64,000 bases of DNA from Candidatus Rhodobacter oscarellae (GCF_001078595.1 NZ_LFTY01000001.1:487830-551829), one strand, 5' to 3'. Positions 27,299 to 37,581 are shown, counted from the first letter of the stretch. The notes: generated by a model from the letters alone, not told the origin. Program-made: numbers and translations.

Positions 27299-28467
27299 CC
27301 GCGCTGACCGAGCAAACCCCGCTAGAGGGCGCCACCGGCGCCAGCCGCATCATCCTGCTGGTGGGCGGCGCGCTGGCGCTGTTCCTGGTCTGGGCCTCCG
27401 TCGCCTGGGTCGACGAGATCGTGCGCGCCGAGGGCGAGGTCGTCAGCAGCTCGCGCGCCCAGATCGTGCAGAACCTCGAGGGCGGCATCCTCGCCGAGAT
27501 GCGCGTGCGCCAGGGCGACCGCGTCGAGGCCGGCCAGGTGATCGCGCGGCTGCAAGACACCAAGTTCCGCGCCAAGGTGGACGACCTGCAGGACCAGATC
27601 GACGCGCTTGAGATCAAGCGCCTGCGGCTCGAGGCCGAGCTGGCCGGGGCCTTCGACTTTAGCGTGCCCGCCGACCTGGCCCAGCGGTCCCCGGCCATCC
27701 TGCGCTCTGAGAAGGCGCTGCTGAACGCGCGCCAGACCGACTTTGCCTCGCGCCGCGACGGCGCCCGCAAGATCCTCGACCAGCTCAACGAGGAACTGGC
27801 CACGATGAAGCGGCTCCACAGCGAAGAGATCGTCGCCCTGATCGAGGTCAACCGCGCCCAAAAGGCCGCCTCGGATGCCGAGATCACCTATAACGAGATC
27901 GGCACCAAGGGCGAGCTGCAGATCGCCGAGGCCTACTCGGAGACGCTGCAAGACCTGACCTCGCGGCGGCAGGATCTGCGGCTGGCCCGCGACCAGCTGG
28001 ACCGCACGGTGATCACCTCGCCGATGAACGGCATCGTCAACGCGCTGCAAATCACCACCATCGGCGGCGTGGTGCGCCCGGGCGAGGAGATCCTAGAGAT
28101 CATCCCCCTGGGCGAAGAGCTCTTTGTCGAGGCCCGCGTGAAGCCCGAAGACATCGCCTCGGTGCAGCCCGGCCAGGAGGCCACGGTTAAGCTCTCGGCC
28201 TATGACTACACGATCTACGGCGCGCTGCAGGGCAAGGTGAACTTCGTCTCGGCGGACACGTTCGACGACGAGCACAACCCGCGCCAGGCGCCCTTCTACC
28301 GGGTCAGCGTGGAGGTCGACACCAGCGCCTTCACCGAGCGCCAGCGCGACATCGAGATCCGCCCCGGCATGCGCGCCACCGCCGAGCTGCAGACCGGATC
28401 CAAGACGATCCTGACCTATCTTTTGAAGCCGCTCTACAAGTCCCAGGAAGCGTTCCGCGAACGGTGA
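27295..28467 (+). CDS. Type I secretion membrane-fusion protein (HlyD family)
   Basis: This 390-residue adaptor has one N-terminal membrane helix (~18-40), a lipoyl-like half-motif (VVSSSRAQIVQNLEGGILAEMRV), a coiled-coil hairpin (~95-230) and a C-terminal beta-barrel domain ending RPGMRATAELQTGSKTIL. It connects the ABC exporter to the TolC-like channel. Its start overlaps the exporter stop by four bases. It is the last gene of the secretion operon. Confidence 0.94.
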   Translation: MTALTEQTPLEGATGASRIILLVGGALALFLVWASVAWVDEIVRAEGEVVSSSRAQIVQNLEGGILAEMRVRQGDRVEAGQVIARLQDTKFRAKVDDLQDQIDALEIKRLRLEAELAGAFDFSVPADLAQRSPAILRSEKALLNARQTDFASRRDGARKILDQLNEELATMKRLHSEEIVALIEVNRAQKAASDAEITYNEIGTKGELQIAEAYSETLQDLTSRRQDLRLARDQLDRTVITSPMNGIVNALQITTIGGVVRPGEEILEIIPLGEELFVEARVKPEDIASVQPGQEATVKLSAYDYTIYGALQGKVNFVSADTFDDEHNPRQAPFYRVSVEVDTSAFTERQRDIEIRPGMRATAELQTGSKTILTYLLKPLYKSQEAFRER

Positions 28468-28912
28468 TTCGAATTTTTGCGGCCGGGCGGCCCCACCCAA
28501 TTTCATCTGAACCGCCAATCCCTAAGATTTTCCTAAATATTGCGGCCCTGCGTCATTTTGCCAAAACTGCGCGGGAGCCTCAACCAGGGCCGCGCGCTCC
28601 GCGCGTTCGCACCTTGGCGCATCCACCGGGCGCCACATCGCCAAGGCGAACCGGTCTGGCGCTCCGCGCATTCGGACCTTGGTCCGTCCACTGGACGGCC
28701 CATCGCCAAGGCGAACCGGTCCTCATTCTTTTCGGCCATAAATACGGGCTGCGACGCAATTGCGGCAGCCGAGCCGCCGATGTTCCGGCGTCGCCGCGCA
28801 GCTTGCATAAGAAAGAGCGTGCGGAAGCACACATTTTGGGAACGCCCCCTCAAGAAAAGCGCGACGCCCCACCCAAGCAGCCCCAAAAAAGGCGGGATCC
28901 ACAGCGCCCGGC
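28468..28912. other. Intergenic region with tandem repeat
   Basis: This 445-bp gap has no convincing gene. It carries a 65-bp tandem duplication (28594-28723) and otherwise featureless GC-rich sequence. No clear terminator for the secretion operon is visible. Confidence 0.55.
28594..28723. repeat. 65-bp imperfect tandem repeat
   Basis: Copies at 28594-28658 and 28659-28723 both start GCGCTCCGCGC and end CATCGCCAAGGCGAACCGGTC. Each can form a hairpin with CCTTGG at its start and CCAAGG near its end. Differences cluster in the middle. No protein is encoded. Confidence 0.75.
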
Positions 28913-29374
28913 TCAAACCGGCAGCGCCGTGGTCTGCCAGACAGTGCGCAGCGAGAACGAGGAATGCATCTGCGCCACGCCCGGCAGGCGCGCCAGGTAC
29001 CGCCGGTGGATGCGGGCGAAATCGTCGGTATCGCGCGCCGAGAGCTTCAGCAGGTAATCCGCCGTGCCCGCCATCAGGTGGCACTCCTGCAGGTCCGGTA
29101 TGCGCGCCACCTCGCGCTCGAACGCGTCGAGTATCTCCTCGGACTGCCCGCTCAGGGTGATCTCCACAAAGACCGTCGAGGGCCGGTCCAGCTTGCGCGG
29201 GTCCAGCAGCGCCACATATCTGGCGATGATCCCCTCCGCCTCCAGCCGCTGCACCCGCCGGTGGCACGCCGAGGGCGACAGGTTCACCCGCTCGCTGAGA
29301 TCGGCGTTTGAGATGCGCCCCGACTTCTGCAGCGCCTTCAGTATCCGCCGATCCGTGTCGTCAATTTCAACCAT
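28913..29374 (-). CDS. Lrp/AsnC family regulator (probable ald regulator)
   Basis: This 153-residue protein has an N-terminal AsnC-type helix-turn-helix (DDTDRRILKALQKSGRISNADLSERVNLSPSACHRR in pieces over residues 5-40) and a C-terminal RAM effector domain (~65-150). It is divergent from alanine dehydrogenase with 135 bp between the starts, the usual arrangement for an alanine-responsive Lrp-type activator. Effector identity is inferred from context. Confidence 0.9.
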   Translation of the reverse strand: MVEIDDTDRRILKALQKSGRISNADLSERVNLSPSACHRRVQRLEAEGIIARYVALLDPRKLDRPSTVFVEITLSGQSEEILDAFEREVARIPDLQECHLMAGTADYLLKLSARDTDDFARIHRRYLARLPGVAQMHSSFSLRTVWQTTALPV

Positions 29375-29509
29375 CGTGCAAGATTCTCCGGCCCATTCGG
29401 CGATCCACAGCTAACCCTTCGACAAATCTGCCCCGACCGCAGCGGTCTTTGCAACGCAATTCTTACCACTATGCCCGATGATTGGGCGGGATTTAGAGGA
29501 GTTTTCGCC

Positions 29510-30628
29510 ATGATCATCGGTTGCCCTAAGGAGATCAAACCGCAGGAGTTCCGCGTGGGGCTCACCCCCAACGCCGCGCGGGACGCGGTGGCGCATGGCC
29601 ACCGGGTGATCGTCGAGGCCGGGGCGGGCCAGGGCGCGGGCTTTAGCGATGCCGACTACGCCGCCGCGGGGGCCGCCCTGCGCGACACGCCAGCGGAGAT
29701 CTTTGCCGAGGCCGAAATGATCGTGAAGGTCAAGGAACCGCAGCCCGGCGAGCGCCGGATGCTGCGCGAGGGGCAGCTGCTCTTCACCTATCTGCACCTG
29801 GCCCCGGACCCGGAGCAGACAAAGGACCTGCTGGCCTCGGGCTGCACCGCCATCGCCTACGAGACCGTGACCGACGCCGCGGGCGGGCTGCCCCTGCTGG
29901 CGCCGATGTCCGAGGTCGCGGGCAAGCTTGCGCCGCAGATGGGCGCCTGGACCCTGCAAAAGGCCAATGGCGGGCGCGGTGTGCTGCTGGGCGGGGTGCC
30001 CGGCGTAGGCCCGGCCCGCGTGGTGGTGATCGGCGGCGGCGTGGTGGGAACCCATGCGGCGCGGGTGGCCGCGGGGATGGGCGCTGAGGTCACCGTGCTG
30101 GACCGCGCGCTGCCCCGGCTGCGCTATCTCGACGATGTGTTCGCCAGGGACTTCCGCACGGCCTATGCCTCCGCCGGCAACACCGCCGAACTGGTCGAGG
30201 CGGCGGATATGGTGATCGGGGCGGTGCTGATCCCGGGCGCCGCGGCGCCCAAGCTGGTCAGCCGCGCGCAGCTTGCGGACATGAAGCCCGGTGCGGCGAT
30301 CGTCGACGTGGCCATCGACCAGGGCGGCTGCTTCGAGACCTCCCGCGCGACCACCCATCAGGACCCGATCTACGAGGTCGACGGGGTGATGCATTACTGC
30401 GTGGCGAACATGCCGGGCGCGGTGGCGCGGACCTCCACCATCGCGCTCTCGAACGCCACGATGCCCTTCATGCTGGCGCTGGCGGATAAGGGCTGGCGGC
30501 GCGCCTGCGAGGACGACCCGCATCTTCTGAACGGGCTGAACGTGCATGCCGGCCAGCTGACCTATTTCGCCGTCGGCAAGGCGCTGGGCCTGGATGTGCT
30601 CTCGCCAAGCCTCGCGCTTAAGGCGTAA
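29510..30628 (+). CDS. ald: Alanine dehydrogenase
   Basis: This 372-residue NAD enzyme interconverts L-alanine with pyruvate and ammonia. It begins MIIGCPKEIKPQEFRVGLTP, has the KVKEPQPGE substrate region (~75), the Rossmann motif VVVIGGGVVGTHAA (~170) and the DVAIDQGGCFE segment (~270). The ATG at 29510 follows AGAGGAG. A divergent Lrp-type regulator suggests induction by alanine. Confidence 0.95.
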   Translation: MIIGCPKEIKPQEFRVGLTPNAARDAVAHGHRVIVEAGAGQGAGFSDADYAAAGAALRDTPAEIFAEAEMIVKVKEPQPGERRMLREGQLLFTYLHLAPDPEQTKDLLASGCTAIAYETVTDAAGGLPLLAPMSEVAGKLAPQMGAWTLQKANGGRGVLLGGVPGVGPARVVVIGGGVVGTHAARVAAGMGAEVTVLDRALPRLRYLDDVFARDFRTAYASAGNTAELVEAADMVIGAVLIPGAAAPKLVSRAQLADMKPGAAIVDVAIDQGGCFETSRATTHQDPIYEVDGVMHYCVANMPGAVARTSTIALSNATMPFMLALADKGWRRACEDDPHLLNGLNVHAGQLTYFAVGKALGLDVLSPSLALKA

Positions 30629-30698
30629 GCGCCGCTCCACAGATTGTCGGTTTGTGCGTTCTGCGCTATGATGGGGTCCTGTTGAGGAAGTTATTGTT

Positions 30699-31067
30699 AT
30701 GCCGAAAGCACTGGGAATTGGTGGCTTCTTTATCCGTTCTTCTGACCCAAAAGCCCTTTCGGAATGGTATGAATTGCACTTTGGTATCAACAAGGTACCC
30801 CTGGATTATGAGACGCCGGTCTGGCAACAGGAGGCGGGCCCCACGGTCTTCGCCACATATGGTCCGGATGCGGAGGACCTGGGCCGCAAATCACAGCAAT
30901 GGATGCTCAACCTGCGCGTGGCCGACCTCGACGAGGCGGTCCGCGAGCTGAGGGACGCGGGCATCGAGGTCACGATGGATGCCGAGGATTACCCCAATGG
31001 CCGTTTTGCCCAGCTCGAGGACCCGGAGGGCAATCCGATTGAGATCTGGCAACCTGCCAATGAGTGA
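30699..31067 (+). CDS. VOC-fold (glyoxalase/bleomycin-resistance-like) protein
   Basis: This 122-residue protein has one vicinal-oxygen-chelate module pair: an N-terminal FFIRSSDPKALSEWYELHFG half and a C-terminal LRVADLDEAVRELRDAG ... LEDPEGNPIEIWQ half. Such proteins are metal-dependent isomerases, dioxygenases or resistance proteins; the reaction cannot be assigned. It stands alone, 70 bp after ald. Confidence 0.85.
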   Translation: MPKALGIGGFFIRSSDPKALSEWYELHFGINKVPLDYETPVWQQEAGPTVFATYGPDAEDLGRKSQQWMLNLRVADLDEAVRELRDAGIEVTMDAEDYPNGRFAQLEDPEGNPIEIWQPANE

Positions 31068-31143
31068 AGGCTGCTGATCTCATGAACATCTCCGAACGCA
31101 GTCTCACTTATCCGGCCCATCAGGGTGCCCGCACCCCGCCACC

Positions 31144-31605
31144 CTATTGGCGTAAGTACTTAATATAGGCCCAGCCCTCGTCGCCGTACTCATGGAACAC
31201 GCGCACCCAATTCCCGCGCCGCTCGAGGACTTCCACCCATGATCCATGATACATCCGGGTTATGATGGTAAAGCCAGAGCCCGGCCCGGTGCGCAGGTTC
31301 AAAAACCCATCCCCCGGCGAGTAAACAAAGAGCCTGGCGGGCGTCGCAACCGGTCGCACCATGTATTTGCGATGCGCCCAGCCCACCGCGCCGCTCTGAT
31401 GCTCCACCCGCGCCCAATTCCCGGCGATCTCCAGCGTGTTCACCGAGGTGCCATGCCCCATGCGCATGATCACGTTGAACCCGCCCCCGGGCCCGGTGCG
31501 CAGGTTCAAGAACCCATCATTGGGCGAGTTCACATATAAAAGCTCCGCCCGCGCGGAGACCGCCATAACAAGCGCAATGACCAGGAAAGAGATGAAGCGA
31601 ACCAT
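31144..31605 (-). CDS. Exported protein with two SH3b domains
   Basis: This 153-residue protein has a signal peptide (ends VSARA-E) and two bacterial SH3 domains (~22-82 and ~92-152). Each starts with a (D)GFLNLRTGPG block, which is almost identical between the two, indicating recent internal duplication. SH3b domains often bind cell-wall peptides. No catalytic domain is present. Its start lies just upstream of the mscL terminator. Confidence 0.85.
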   Translation of the reverse strand: MVRFISFLVIALVMAVSARAELLYVNSPNDGFLNLRTGPGGGFNVIMRMGHGTSVNTLEIAGNWARVEHQSGAVGWAHRKYMVRPVATPARLFVYSPGDGFLNLRTGPGSGFTIITRMYHGSWVEVLERRGNWVRVFHEYGDEGWAYIKYLRQ

Positions 31606-31659
31606 ATGTAGCCCCCCAACGGATAAACTATTCGCGGCGAGTTTAGCATGACTCGGGGC

Positions 31660-31693
31660 AAAACAAAAAAGGCCCGCCGTAGAACGGCGGGCC
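31660..31693 (-). terminator. Intrinsic terminator of mscL
   Basis: Stem GGCCCGCCG/CGGCGGGCC (31671-31679 with 31685-31693), followed on the minus strand by TTTTTTGTTTT. Confidence 0.92.
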
Positions 31694-31719
31694 CCTGAAC
31701 AGGTACATTAGGCAAATCG

Positions 31720-32163
31720 TTACGAAACTTGTTTGGCCAGTGCGTCCCTGATCTCTGCCAGAAGCTCCAGCTCGGTGGGCCCGGCGGGCGCTTCCTCGGC
31801 GGGCGCCTCTTCTTCCTTCTTGGCGGTGGCGTCTTTCACCTTGTTGACGTAGCGCACCAGCATGAACACCACGAAGGCGATGATCAGGAAATTGATGATC
31901 GCCATCAGGAAGGCGCCGATGGCGAAGACCGAGGCCCCGGCCTCGCGCGCGGCGGCCAGGCTCGTGCCGGCCGCGACCTCGCCCGAGATCACGATGAACC
32001 AGTTTGTGAAGTCCACGCCGCCCATGAACAGCCCGATGATCGGGTTGATCAGGTCGTCCACCATGGACTTGACGATGGCCGTAAAGGCCGCACCGATGAT
32101 GATCCCGACCGCCATGTCCATGACATTTCCCTTGGCGATGAAATATCGGAACTCTTGCATCAT
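31720..32163 (-). CDS. mscL: Large-conductance mechanosensitive channel
   Basis: This 147-residue inner-membrane channel opens on membrane tension during osmotic downshock. The N-terminal [20 protein letters not shown] segment and first pore helix are textbook MscL, as is TM2 (~75-100). The C-terminal tail is longer than in E. coli and rich in Ala/Glu ([14 protein letters not shown]). A strong terminator follows the gene. Confidence 0.97.
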   Translation of the reverse strand: MMQEFRYFIAKGNVMDMAVGIIIGAAFTAIVKSMVDDLINPIIGLFMGGVDFTNWFIVISGEVAAGTSLAAAREAGASVFAIGAFLMAIINFLIIAFVVFMLVRYVNKVKDATAKKEEEAPAEEAPAGPTELELLAEIRDALAKQVS

Positions 32164-32302
32164 ATTTAGTCACCCCTAAAGACATGGCACCTAATCATTG
32201 TGCGCCAGTGCGCAGCCCATACCACATTTGCGCGCATCTCAAAGACTTTTTGACGCACGTCAAATGTTTACGTAACGTCGGAATTCCCAAAGGAGGCACG
32301 TA

Positions 32303-33004
32303 ATGGCCGATCTGTCCGATTTTCCCATCACCAAGCGGTGGCCCGCCAGCAACCCCAATGCGATCCAGCTTTACTCCTTCCCGACGCCCAACGGCGTGAA
32401 GGTCTCGACCATGCTCGAGGAGACCGGGCTGGAATACGAGGCGCACCGCGTGACGCTCTCGGATGTGGACGTCAGAAGCCCTGAGTTCCTCTCGCTGAAC
32501 CCCAACAATAAGATCCCCGCCTTGATCGACCCGAACGGGCCGGACGGCGTGCCGGTCGGGATCTGGGAAAGCGGCGCAATCCTGCTCTACCTGGCCGACA
32601 AGACCGGCCAGTTCGGCGGCGCCAACGCCACCGAGCGGGCGCGGATCACCCAATGGCTGATGTGGCAGATGGGCGGCCTGGGGCCGATGTTCGGCCAGCT
32701 CGGGTACTTCTCCAAATTCGCAGGCTCCGAGATCGAGGACCCCCGCCCGCGCGAGCGCTACATCACCGAGGGCAAGCGCCTCTTGGCCGTGCTCGATAGC
32801 GCGCTAGAGGGGCAGGACTGGATCGCCGGCGGCTATTCCATCGCGGATATGGCGATTGCGCCCTGGCTGCGGGCGCTGGACTATTACGGCGTGAAAGAGA
32901 TGCTGGGCATTGCCGACAACAAAAACGTTGTGGCCTATCTTGACCGCTTCCTTGCGCGCCCCGCCGTGCAGACCGGCCTGGTGACGCCCCCGCGCGAGGG
33001 CTAG
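32303..33004 (+). CDS. Glutathione S-transferase family protein (YfcG/YghU-like)
   Basis: This 233-residue protein has an N-terminal thioredoxin fold ([41 protein letters not shown] at ~20-100) and a C-terminal helical GST domain (~110-220). The TPNG motif and overall sequence resemble the disulfide-bond reductases YfcG and YghU. RBS AGGAGG precedes the ATG. Its stop shares the tetranucleotide CTAG with the stop of the convergent GMC gene. Confidence 0.9.
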   Translation: MADLSDFPITKRWPASNPNAIQLYSFPTPNGVKVSTMLEETGLEYEAHRVTLSDVDVRSPEFLSLNPNNKIPALIDPNGPDGVPVGIWESGAILLYLADKTGQFGGANATERARITQWLMWQMGGLGPMFGQLGYFSKFAGSEIEDPRPRERYITEGKRLLAVLDSALEGQDWIAGGYSIADMAIAPWLRALDYYGVKEMLGIADNKNVVAYLDRFLARPAVQTGLVTPPREG

Positions 33005-34593
33005 CCCGCGCGCATCCCGTCCGAGATCTTCTCGGCCATCATGATCGTGGGGGCGTTGGTGTTCCCCCCGATCAGCCGCGGCATCAGGCTGGCGTCCACG
33101 ACGCGCAGCCCCTCCATCCCGCGCACGCGCCCCTGCGGGTCGCACACGGCCATCTCATCGGTGCCCATCTTGCAGGTGCCCACGGGGTGATAGATCGTGT
33201 CGGAGCGGGCGCGGATATCGGCCTCTAAAGCGGCGTCCGAGCCGTCGTGATCATAAAGCTTCTTACCCCGCCAGGGATCAAACTGCGGCGCGTCCAGGAT
33301 GTCCTGCATCTTGCGCGCGCCGGTCTTCAGCAGCTCTAGGTCGCGCGCGTCGGACAGGAAACTGGGGTCAATGCGCGGCGCCGCCTTGGGGTTGGTTGAG
33401 TGAAGCCCAACGAAGCCCCTGGAATGCGGCCGCAGCACGCAGACATGGCAGGAATAGCCGTATCGGAAGTGGATCTTGCGCATGTGGTCATCGACAATCG
33501 CCACCACGAAATGCAGCTGCAGGTCCGGGCGCTCCACCCCGGGCGCGGATTTCAGGAACGCTCCGCCCTCGGCATATGGCGTAGCGAAGAGGCCCGTCCC
33601 ATCCCGTCTCCACCGCAGCGCGGCGGCCCCAAGTGCCGCAAGGCCTTTCGGCCCAAGCCCGACCACGTCATCGCGCTTCGAGTGGTAGCTGATGATGTAG
33701 TCCAGGTGATCCTGCAGGTTCTGGCCCACCCCCGGCAGCTCATGCACCACCTGGATCCCATGGGCGGCAAGCTCGTCGCGCGGCCCGATGCCCGACAGCA
33801 TCAGCAACTGAGGCGACCCGAAAGCGCCCGCCGATAGGATCACCTCGCGCCGGGCCGTGATCTTCTTGCCACCGGCGAGGATCCCCGTTGCGCGACCGCC
33901 ATCGGTCAGCACCCGTTCCGTGCGCGTCTTGGTGAGGATCGTCAGGTTCGCGCGCGCCTGCACCTCATCGGGCAGATAGGCCATCGCCGACGAGCATCGC
34001 TCGCCCTTGCGCGCGCCGGCATGGAACTGCGTGACTTGGTAGAGGCCTATGCCCTCCTGCTCGGGCCCGTTGAAATCGGCGTTTTGGGGGATCTGCATCG
34101 CTTCGCCCGCCTCAACGAAGGCGCGCGAGATCGGGCGCGGCTCGGACTGATCCGCCACCGCCAGGGGGCCCGCAGCGCCGTGCAGCGCGTCGCCGCCGCG
34201 CTGGTTGCCCTCGGCGCGTTGGAAGTAGGGCAGCACGCTCTCCCAGTCCCAGCCCTCGCAGCCCAGATCCGCCCATTCGTCATAGTCGCCCCGGTGGCCG
34301 CGTATGTAGAGCATCGCATTGATCGCGCTGGAGCCGCCCAGCGCCTTGCCGCGCGGCTGGAACCCGCGCCGCCCGTTCAGGCCCGGCTGCGGCTCGGTCT
34401 GGAACGCCCAGTTGTTGATCTTGGGCCGGCCAGAGATCATCCCCGCGACCAGCCCCGGCGCCCGCACCAGGATGCCGCGCCCCGCGCCGCCTGCCTCGAC
34501 AAGGCACACGCTGACCTTGGGGTCCTCGCTCAGCCGCGCGGCCATCACGCAGCCTGCGGAGCCGCCGCCAACGATCACATAGTCAAATTCCAT
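33001..34593 (-). CDS. GMC family oxidoreductase (second)
   Basis: This 530-residue FAD enzyme has [14 protein letters not shown] at the N-terminus, GMC signature [15 protein letters not shown], the [15 protein letters not shown] signature and a catalytic [10 protein letters not shown] block. It is similar to choline, PEG or alcohol dehydrogenases, and the substrate is unknown. It is a distant homologue of the GMC enzyme at 10554. It is not in an obvious operon; ytoQ lies 76 bp upstream on the same strand. Confidence 0.9.
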   Translation of the reverse strand: MEFDYVIVGGGSAGCVMAARLSEDPKVSVCLVEAGGAGRGILVRAPGLVAGMISGRPKINNWAFQTEPQPGLNGRRGFQPRGKALGGSSAINAMLYIRGHRGDYDEWADLGCEGWDWESVLPYFQRAEGNQRGGDALHGAAGPLAVADQSEPRPISRAFVEAGEAMQIPQNADFNGPEQEGIGLYQVTQFHAGARKGERCSSAMAYLPDEVQARANLTILTKTRTERVLTDGGRATGILAGGKKITARREVILSAGAFGSPQLLMLSGIGPRDELAAHGIQVVHELPGVGQNLQDHLDYIISYHSKRDDVVGLGPKGLAALGAAALRWRRDGTGLFATPYAEGGAFLKSAPGVERPDLQLHFVVAIVDDHMRKIHFRYGYSCHVCVLRPHSRGFVGLHSTNPKAAPRIDPSFLSDARDLELLKTGARKMQDILDAPQFDPWRGKKLYDHDGSDAALEADIRARSDTIYHPVGTCKMGTDEMAVCDPQGRVRGMEGLRVVDASLMPRLIGGNTNAPTIMMAEKISDGMRAG

Positions 34594-34669
34594 GGAACCC
34601 TCCCGCCCATTGCCGAAAGGCTAGACGGGCTGGCCGCTATGATGCAACCGTAACCTGTCGTCGACGGCG

Positions 34670-35119
34670 CTATCCCGGCAGCGCGCCCGTCAAGGCGTAG
34701 CGCAGGATCTCGGCCACCTGCCCGGGCCTGTCACAGACCGCCAGCGCGGCGGCGTGGACCTCCTTGAGCGCGTGCTGATGCTCGGGCAGATTGATCACGA
34801 TGATGGATTTGCCCAGCGCGGCGGCATAGCCCGCATCGAAGGCCGCGTTCCACTGCCGGTACTTCTCGCCAAAGCGCACCACCACCACGTCGGCATCCTC
34901 GATCCCCTTGCGGGTGCGGATCGCGTTGACCATCGCGCCCTTGTGGTCGTGCCAGTACTTGTTGGGCTCCGCGCCCAGGATCGCGACGCCGCAATCGTCG
35001 CTGGCCGCGTGGTCCGTGACGGGGCTGTTAAAGCTCACGTCGAGCCCCGCGGCGCCCTCGATGATCTGCGCGCGCCAATCGGTGTGGATCTCGCCGGAAA
35101 GATAAACGTTCAACGTCAT
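34670..35119 (-). CDS. ytoQ: YtoQ family protein
   Basis: A 149-residue soluble protein matching the YtoQ family: MTLNVYLSGEIHTDWR at the start, then ADVVVVRFGEKYRQWNAAFDAGYAAALGK in the middle. The fold resembles nucleoside 2-deoxyribosyltransferases, but a biochemical function is not established. It lies between pheT and the GMC gene, all on the minus strand. Confidence 0.85.
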   Translation of the reverse strand: MTLNVYLSGEIHTDWRAQIIEGAAGLDVSFNSPVTDHAASDDCGVAILGAEPNKYWHDHKGAMVNAIRTRKGIEDADVVVVRFGEKYRQWNAAFDAGYAAALGKSIIVINLPEHQHALKEVHAAALAVCDRPGQVAEILRYALTGALPG

Positions 35120-35178
35120 TTTGTTCTCCTTGTCGGGGGCCGCTCATCCGCCCTGGCGGGCGTCTTCGCTGCGAGAGG

Positions 35179-37581
35179 CTACCCCCGCAAGCTCCCGCCG
35201 GTTGCCTTCTCGACCTTGGCGACGATCTTGGCGCCCACCGCCTCGATCTCTTCATCGGTCAGGGTCTTGTCCGACGGCTGCAGCCGCACCGCAATGGCGA
35301 GGCTCTTTTTGCCCTCGCCCAGGCTGCCGCCGATGAACTCGTCGAACACGCGCACCTCTGCGATCAGCGCCTTGTCGGCCCCGGCGGCGGCGTTCACCAA
35401 GGCGCCCGCCTCGACGCCCGCATCCACCACGAAGGCAAAGTCCCGCTCCACCGCCTGCAGGTCATGCAGCTGCAGCGCAGCCCGCGTCGGGCCCTTCGCC
35501 TTGGGGAAGGGGATCTTGGCCGGATGGATCGCGAAAGCCACGACATTGCCCTTGAGGCCATAGGCCTGGGTCACTTTGGGGTGCAGCTCGCCAAAGGCGC
35601 CCAGCACGTTCTTGGGCCCAAGCGACAGCTTGGCCGAGCGCCCCGGGTGCCACCAGTCGTTCACCTCGCGCAGATGCATCAGCTTGGCGGGCGCGCCTAG
35701 GGCCGCCAGCACCGCCTCGGCATCCGCCTTGGCGTCGAAGATGTCCACCGCGCGGCGCGCGCCGAAGCGGTCCCGCGCACCGCCATGCCCCACCAGGATC
35801 CCGGTGATCAGCGCCTCTTGGTCCTCGGGCTCGGCGCCATGGTAAACCGCGCCCACCTCGAACAGCGCCAGGTCCATGAAACCCCGCGCCTGGTTGCGCG
35901 CCGCCGCCTGCAGCAGCCCCGGCAGCAGCGAGGGCCGCATATGGCTCATCTCCGAGCTGATCGGGTTCTCCAGCCGCGTCGTCTCCTGCCCGCCGCCGAA
36001 GCGCGCGGCTGAGGCCGCGTCGATGAACGAGTAGGTCACGCATTCATTATAGCCAAGGGCGGCGCAGCTTCGCCGCGCGATCGCCTCGCGCTTTTGCCCA
36101 GGGGTCAGGATCGGGCGCGGCACACCGGGCTGGGTGCGCGCCATGGGCTTGCCCTCCAGCTTGGTCAGCGAGGCGATCCGCGCGACCTCCTCGACCAGGT
36201 CGGCCTCGCCTTTGACGTCGCCGCGCCAGCTCGGCGGGTGCGCCATGTCGCCCTCCAGCGTGAAGCCCAGGGCCTCCAGCGTGGCGCGCTGCGTCTCGGC
36301 GGGGATCTCCATCCCCACCAGCGAGGCCACGCGGTCGGTGTCCAGCTTATAGGCGCGGGCCACATCCAGCGGCGCCCCGTCCTGCACCACCTCCGAGGCC
36401 TCCCCGCCGCAGAGCTCCAGGATCATCTGCGTCGCGGCCTCCAGCCCCGGCAGGGTGTGCTCGGGGTCCACGCCGCGCTCGAACCGGTACTTGGCGTCCG
36501 AGTTCACCTTCAGCTTGCGCGCGGTGCCCGCAATGGTCACCGGGTCCCAATAGGCGCTCTCGAGGAAGACGTTCACCGTCTGCTCGGTGCAGCCCGAATG
36601 GGTGCCGCCCAGGATGCCCGCGAGGCTCTCAAGCCCCGCATCGTCATAGATGCCCATCATGCCCGGCTCGACCGCATAGGTCTTGTCGTCCAGCCCGGCA
36701 TATTCCGTCACCTCGTCCACCGGACGGATCACCAGGTCGCCCTGGACCACATCCGCGTCGAAGACATGCAGCGGGCGGTTCTGGTCGTAGGTGAAGAAGT
36801 TGGTGATATCCACCAGGGCCGAGATCGGCCGCAGCCCGATGGCCTTCAGCCGCGCCTGCAGCCAGGCCGGGCTCGGCCCGTTCTTGACGCCGCGGATCAC
36901 ACGGCCGGTGAAATGTGGGCAGCCTTTATCTTTCAGCGCCGCATCAATGCGCACCCCAATCGGCGAGGCGAAGGCGCCGGGGACCGGCGCGATCACCTGC
37001 GGCTTCAGCGTCCCAAGCCCCCGCGCCGCCAGATCCCGCGCCACGCCGCGCACGCCCAGGGCGTCCTGCCGGTTCGGCGTGATGGCGATCTCGATCATCG
37101 GGTCCACCTTGCCGGCGTCGTGCTCGGCCAGCCAGTCGGTGAACTTGGTGCCCACCGCAGGCTCGCCCGGCAGCTCGATGATGCCGTCATGCTCCTCAGA
37201 GAGCTCCATCTCCCGCTCCGAGCACATCATGCCGTGGCTCTCGACGCCGCGGATCTTGCCGACCTGGATGGTGGTGTCGATGCCGGGGATGTACATGCCG
37301 GGCTTGGCCACCACCACGCGGATGCCCGCGCGGGCGTTCGGCGCGCCGCAGATGATCTGCTTGACGCCCTCGTCGGTCTCAACCTGGCAGACCCGCAGCC
37401 GGTCGGCGTCCGGGTGCTGCTCGGCCTCCTTCACGAAGCCCACCGTGAAGGCGCCCAGCGCGTCGGCGGGGTCGACGACCTCCTCGACCTCCAAGCCGAG
37501 GTCGGTCAGCGTGTCAGCGATCTCGGCCACCGAGGCGTCGGTGTCGAGGTGGTCCTTCAACCAGGAAAGCGTGAATTTCAT
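35179..37581 (-). CDS. pheT: Phenylalanyl-tRNA synthetase beta subunit
   Basis: An 800-residue protein of normal length, containing the tRNA-binding EMAP-II-like domain (~40-150), B3/B4 editing domain (~210-380), B5 domain (~400-475), catalytic-like core and the C-terminal anticodon-binding ferredoxin-like domain (~705-798). It charges tRNA-Phe as a heterotetramer with PheS. pheS is not adjacent: the region upstream holds the 330-bp repeat and a different gene. Confidence 0.97.
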   Translation of the reverse strand: MKFTLSWLKDHLDTDASVAEIADTLTDLGLEVEEVVDPADALGAFTVGFVKEAEQHPDADRLRVCQVETDEGVKQIICGAPNARAGIRVVVAKPGMYIPGIDTTIQVGKIRGVESHGMMCSEREMELSEEHDGIIELPGEPAVGTKFTDWLAEHDAGKVDPMIEIAITPNRQDALGVRGVARDLAARGLGTLKPQVIAPVPGAFASPIGVRIDAALKDKGCPHFTGRVIRGVKNGPSPAWLQARLKAIGLRPISALVDITNFFTYDQNRPLHVFDADVVQGDLVIRPVDEVTEYAGLDDKTYAVEPGMMGIYDDAGLESLAGILGGTHSGCTEQTVNVFLESAYWDPVTIAGTARKLKVNSDAKYRFERGVDPEHTLPGLEAATQMILELCGGEASEVVQDGAPLDVARAYKLDTDRVASLVGMEIPAETQRATLEALGFTLEGDMAHPPSWRGDVKGEADLVEEVARIASLTKLEGKPMARTQPGVPRPILTPGQKREAIARRSCAALGYNECVTYSFIDAASAARFGGGQETTRLENPISSEMSHMRPSLLPGLLQAAARNQARGFMDLALFEVGAVYHGAEPEDQEALITGILVGHGGARDRFGARRAVDIFDAKADAEAVLAALGAPAKLMHLREVNDWWHPGRSAKLSLGPKNVLGAFGELHPKVTQAYGLKGNVVAFAIHPAKIPFPKAKGPTRAALQLHDLQAVERDFAFVVDAGVEAGALVNAAAGADKALIAEVRVFDEFIGGSLGEGKKSLAIAVRLQPSDKTLTDEEIEAVGAKIVAKVEKATGGSLRG

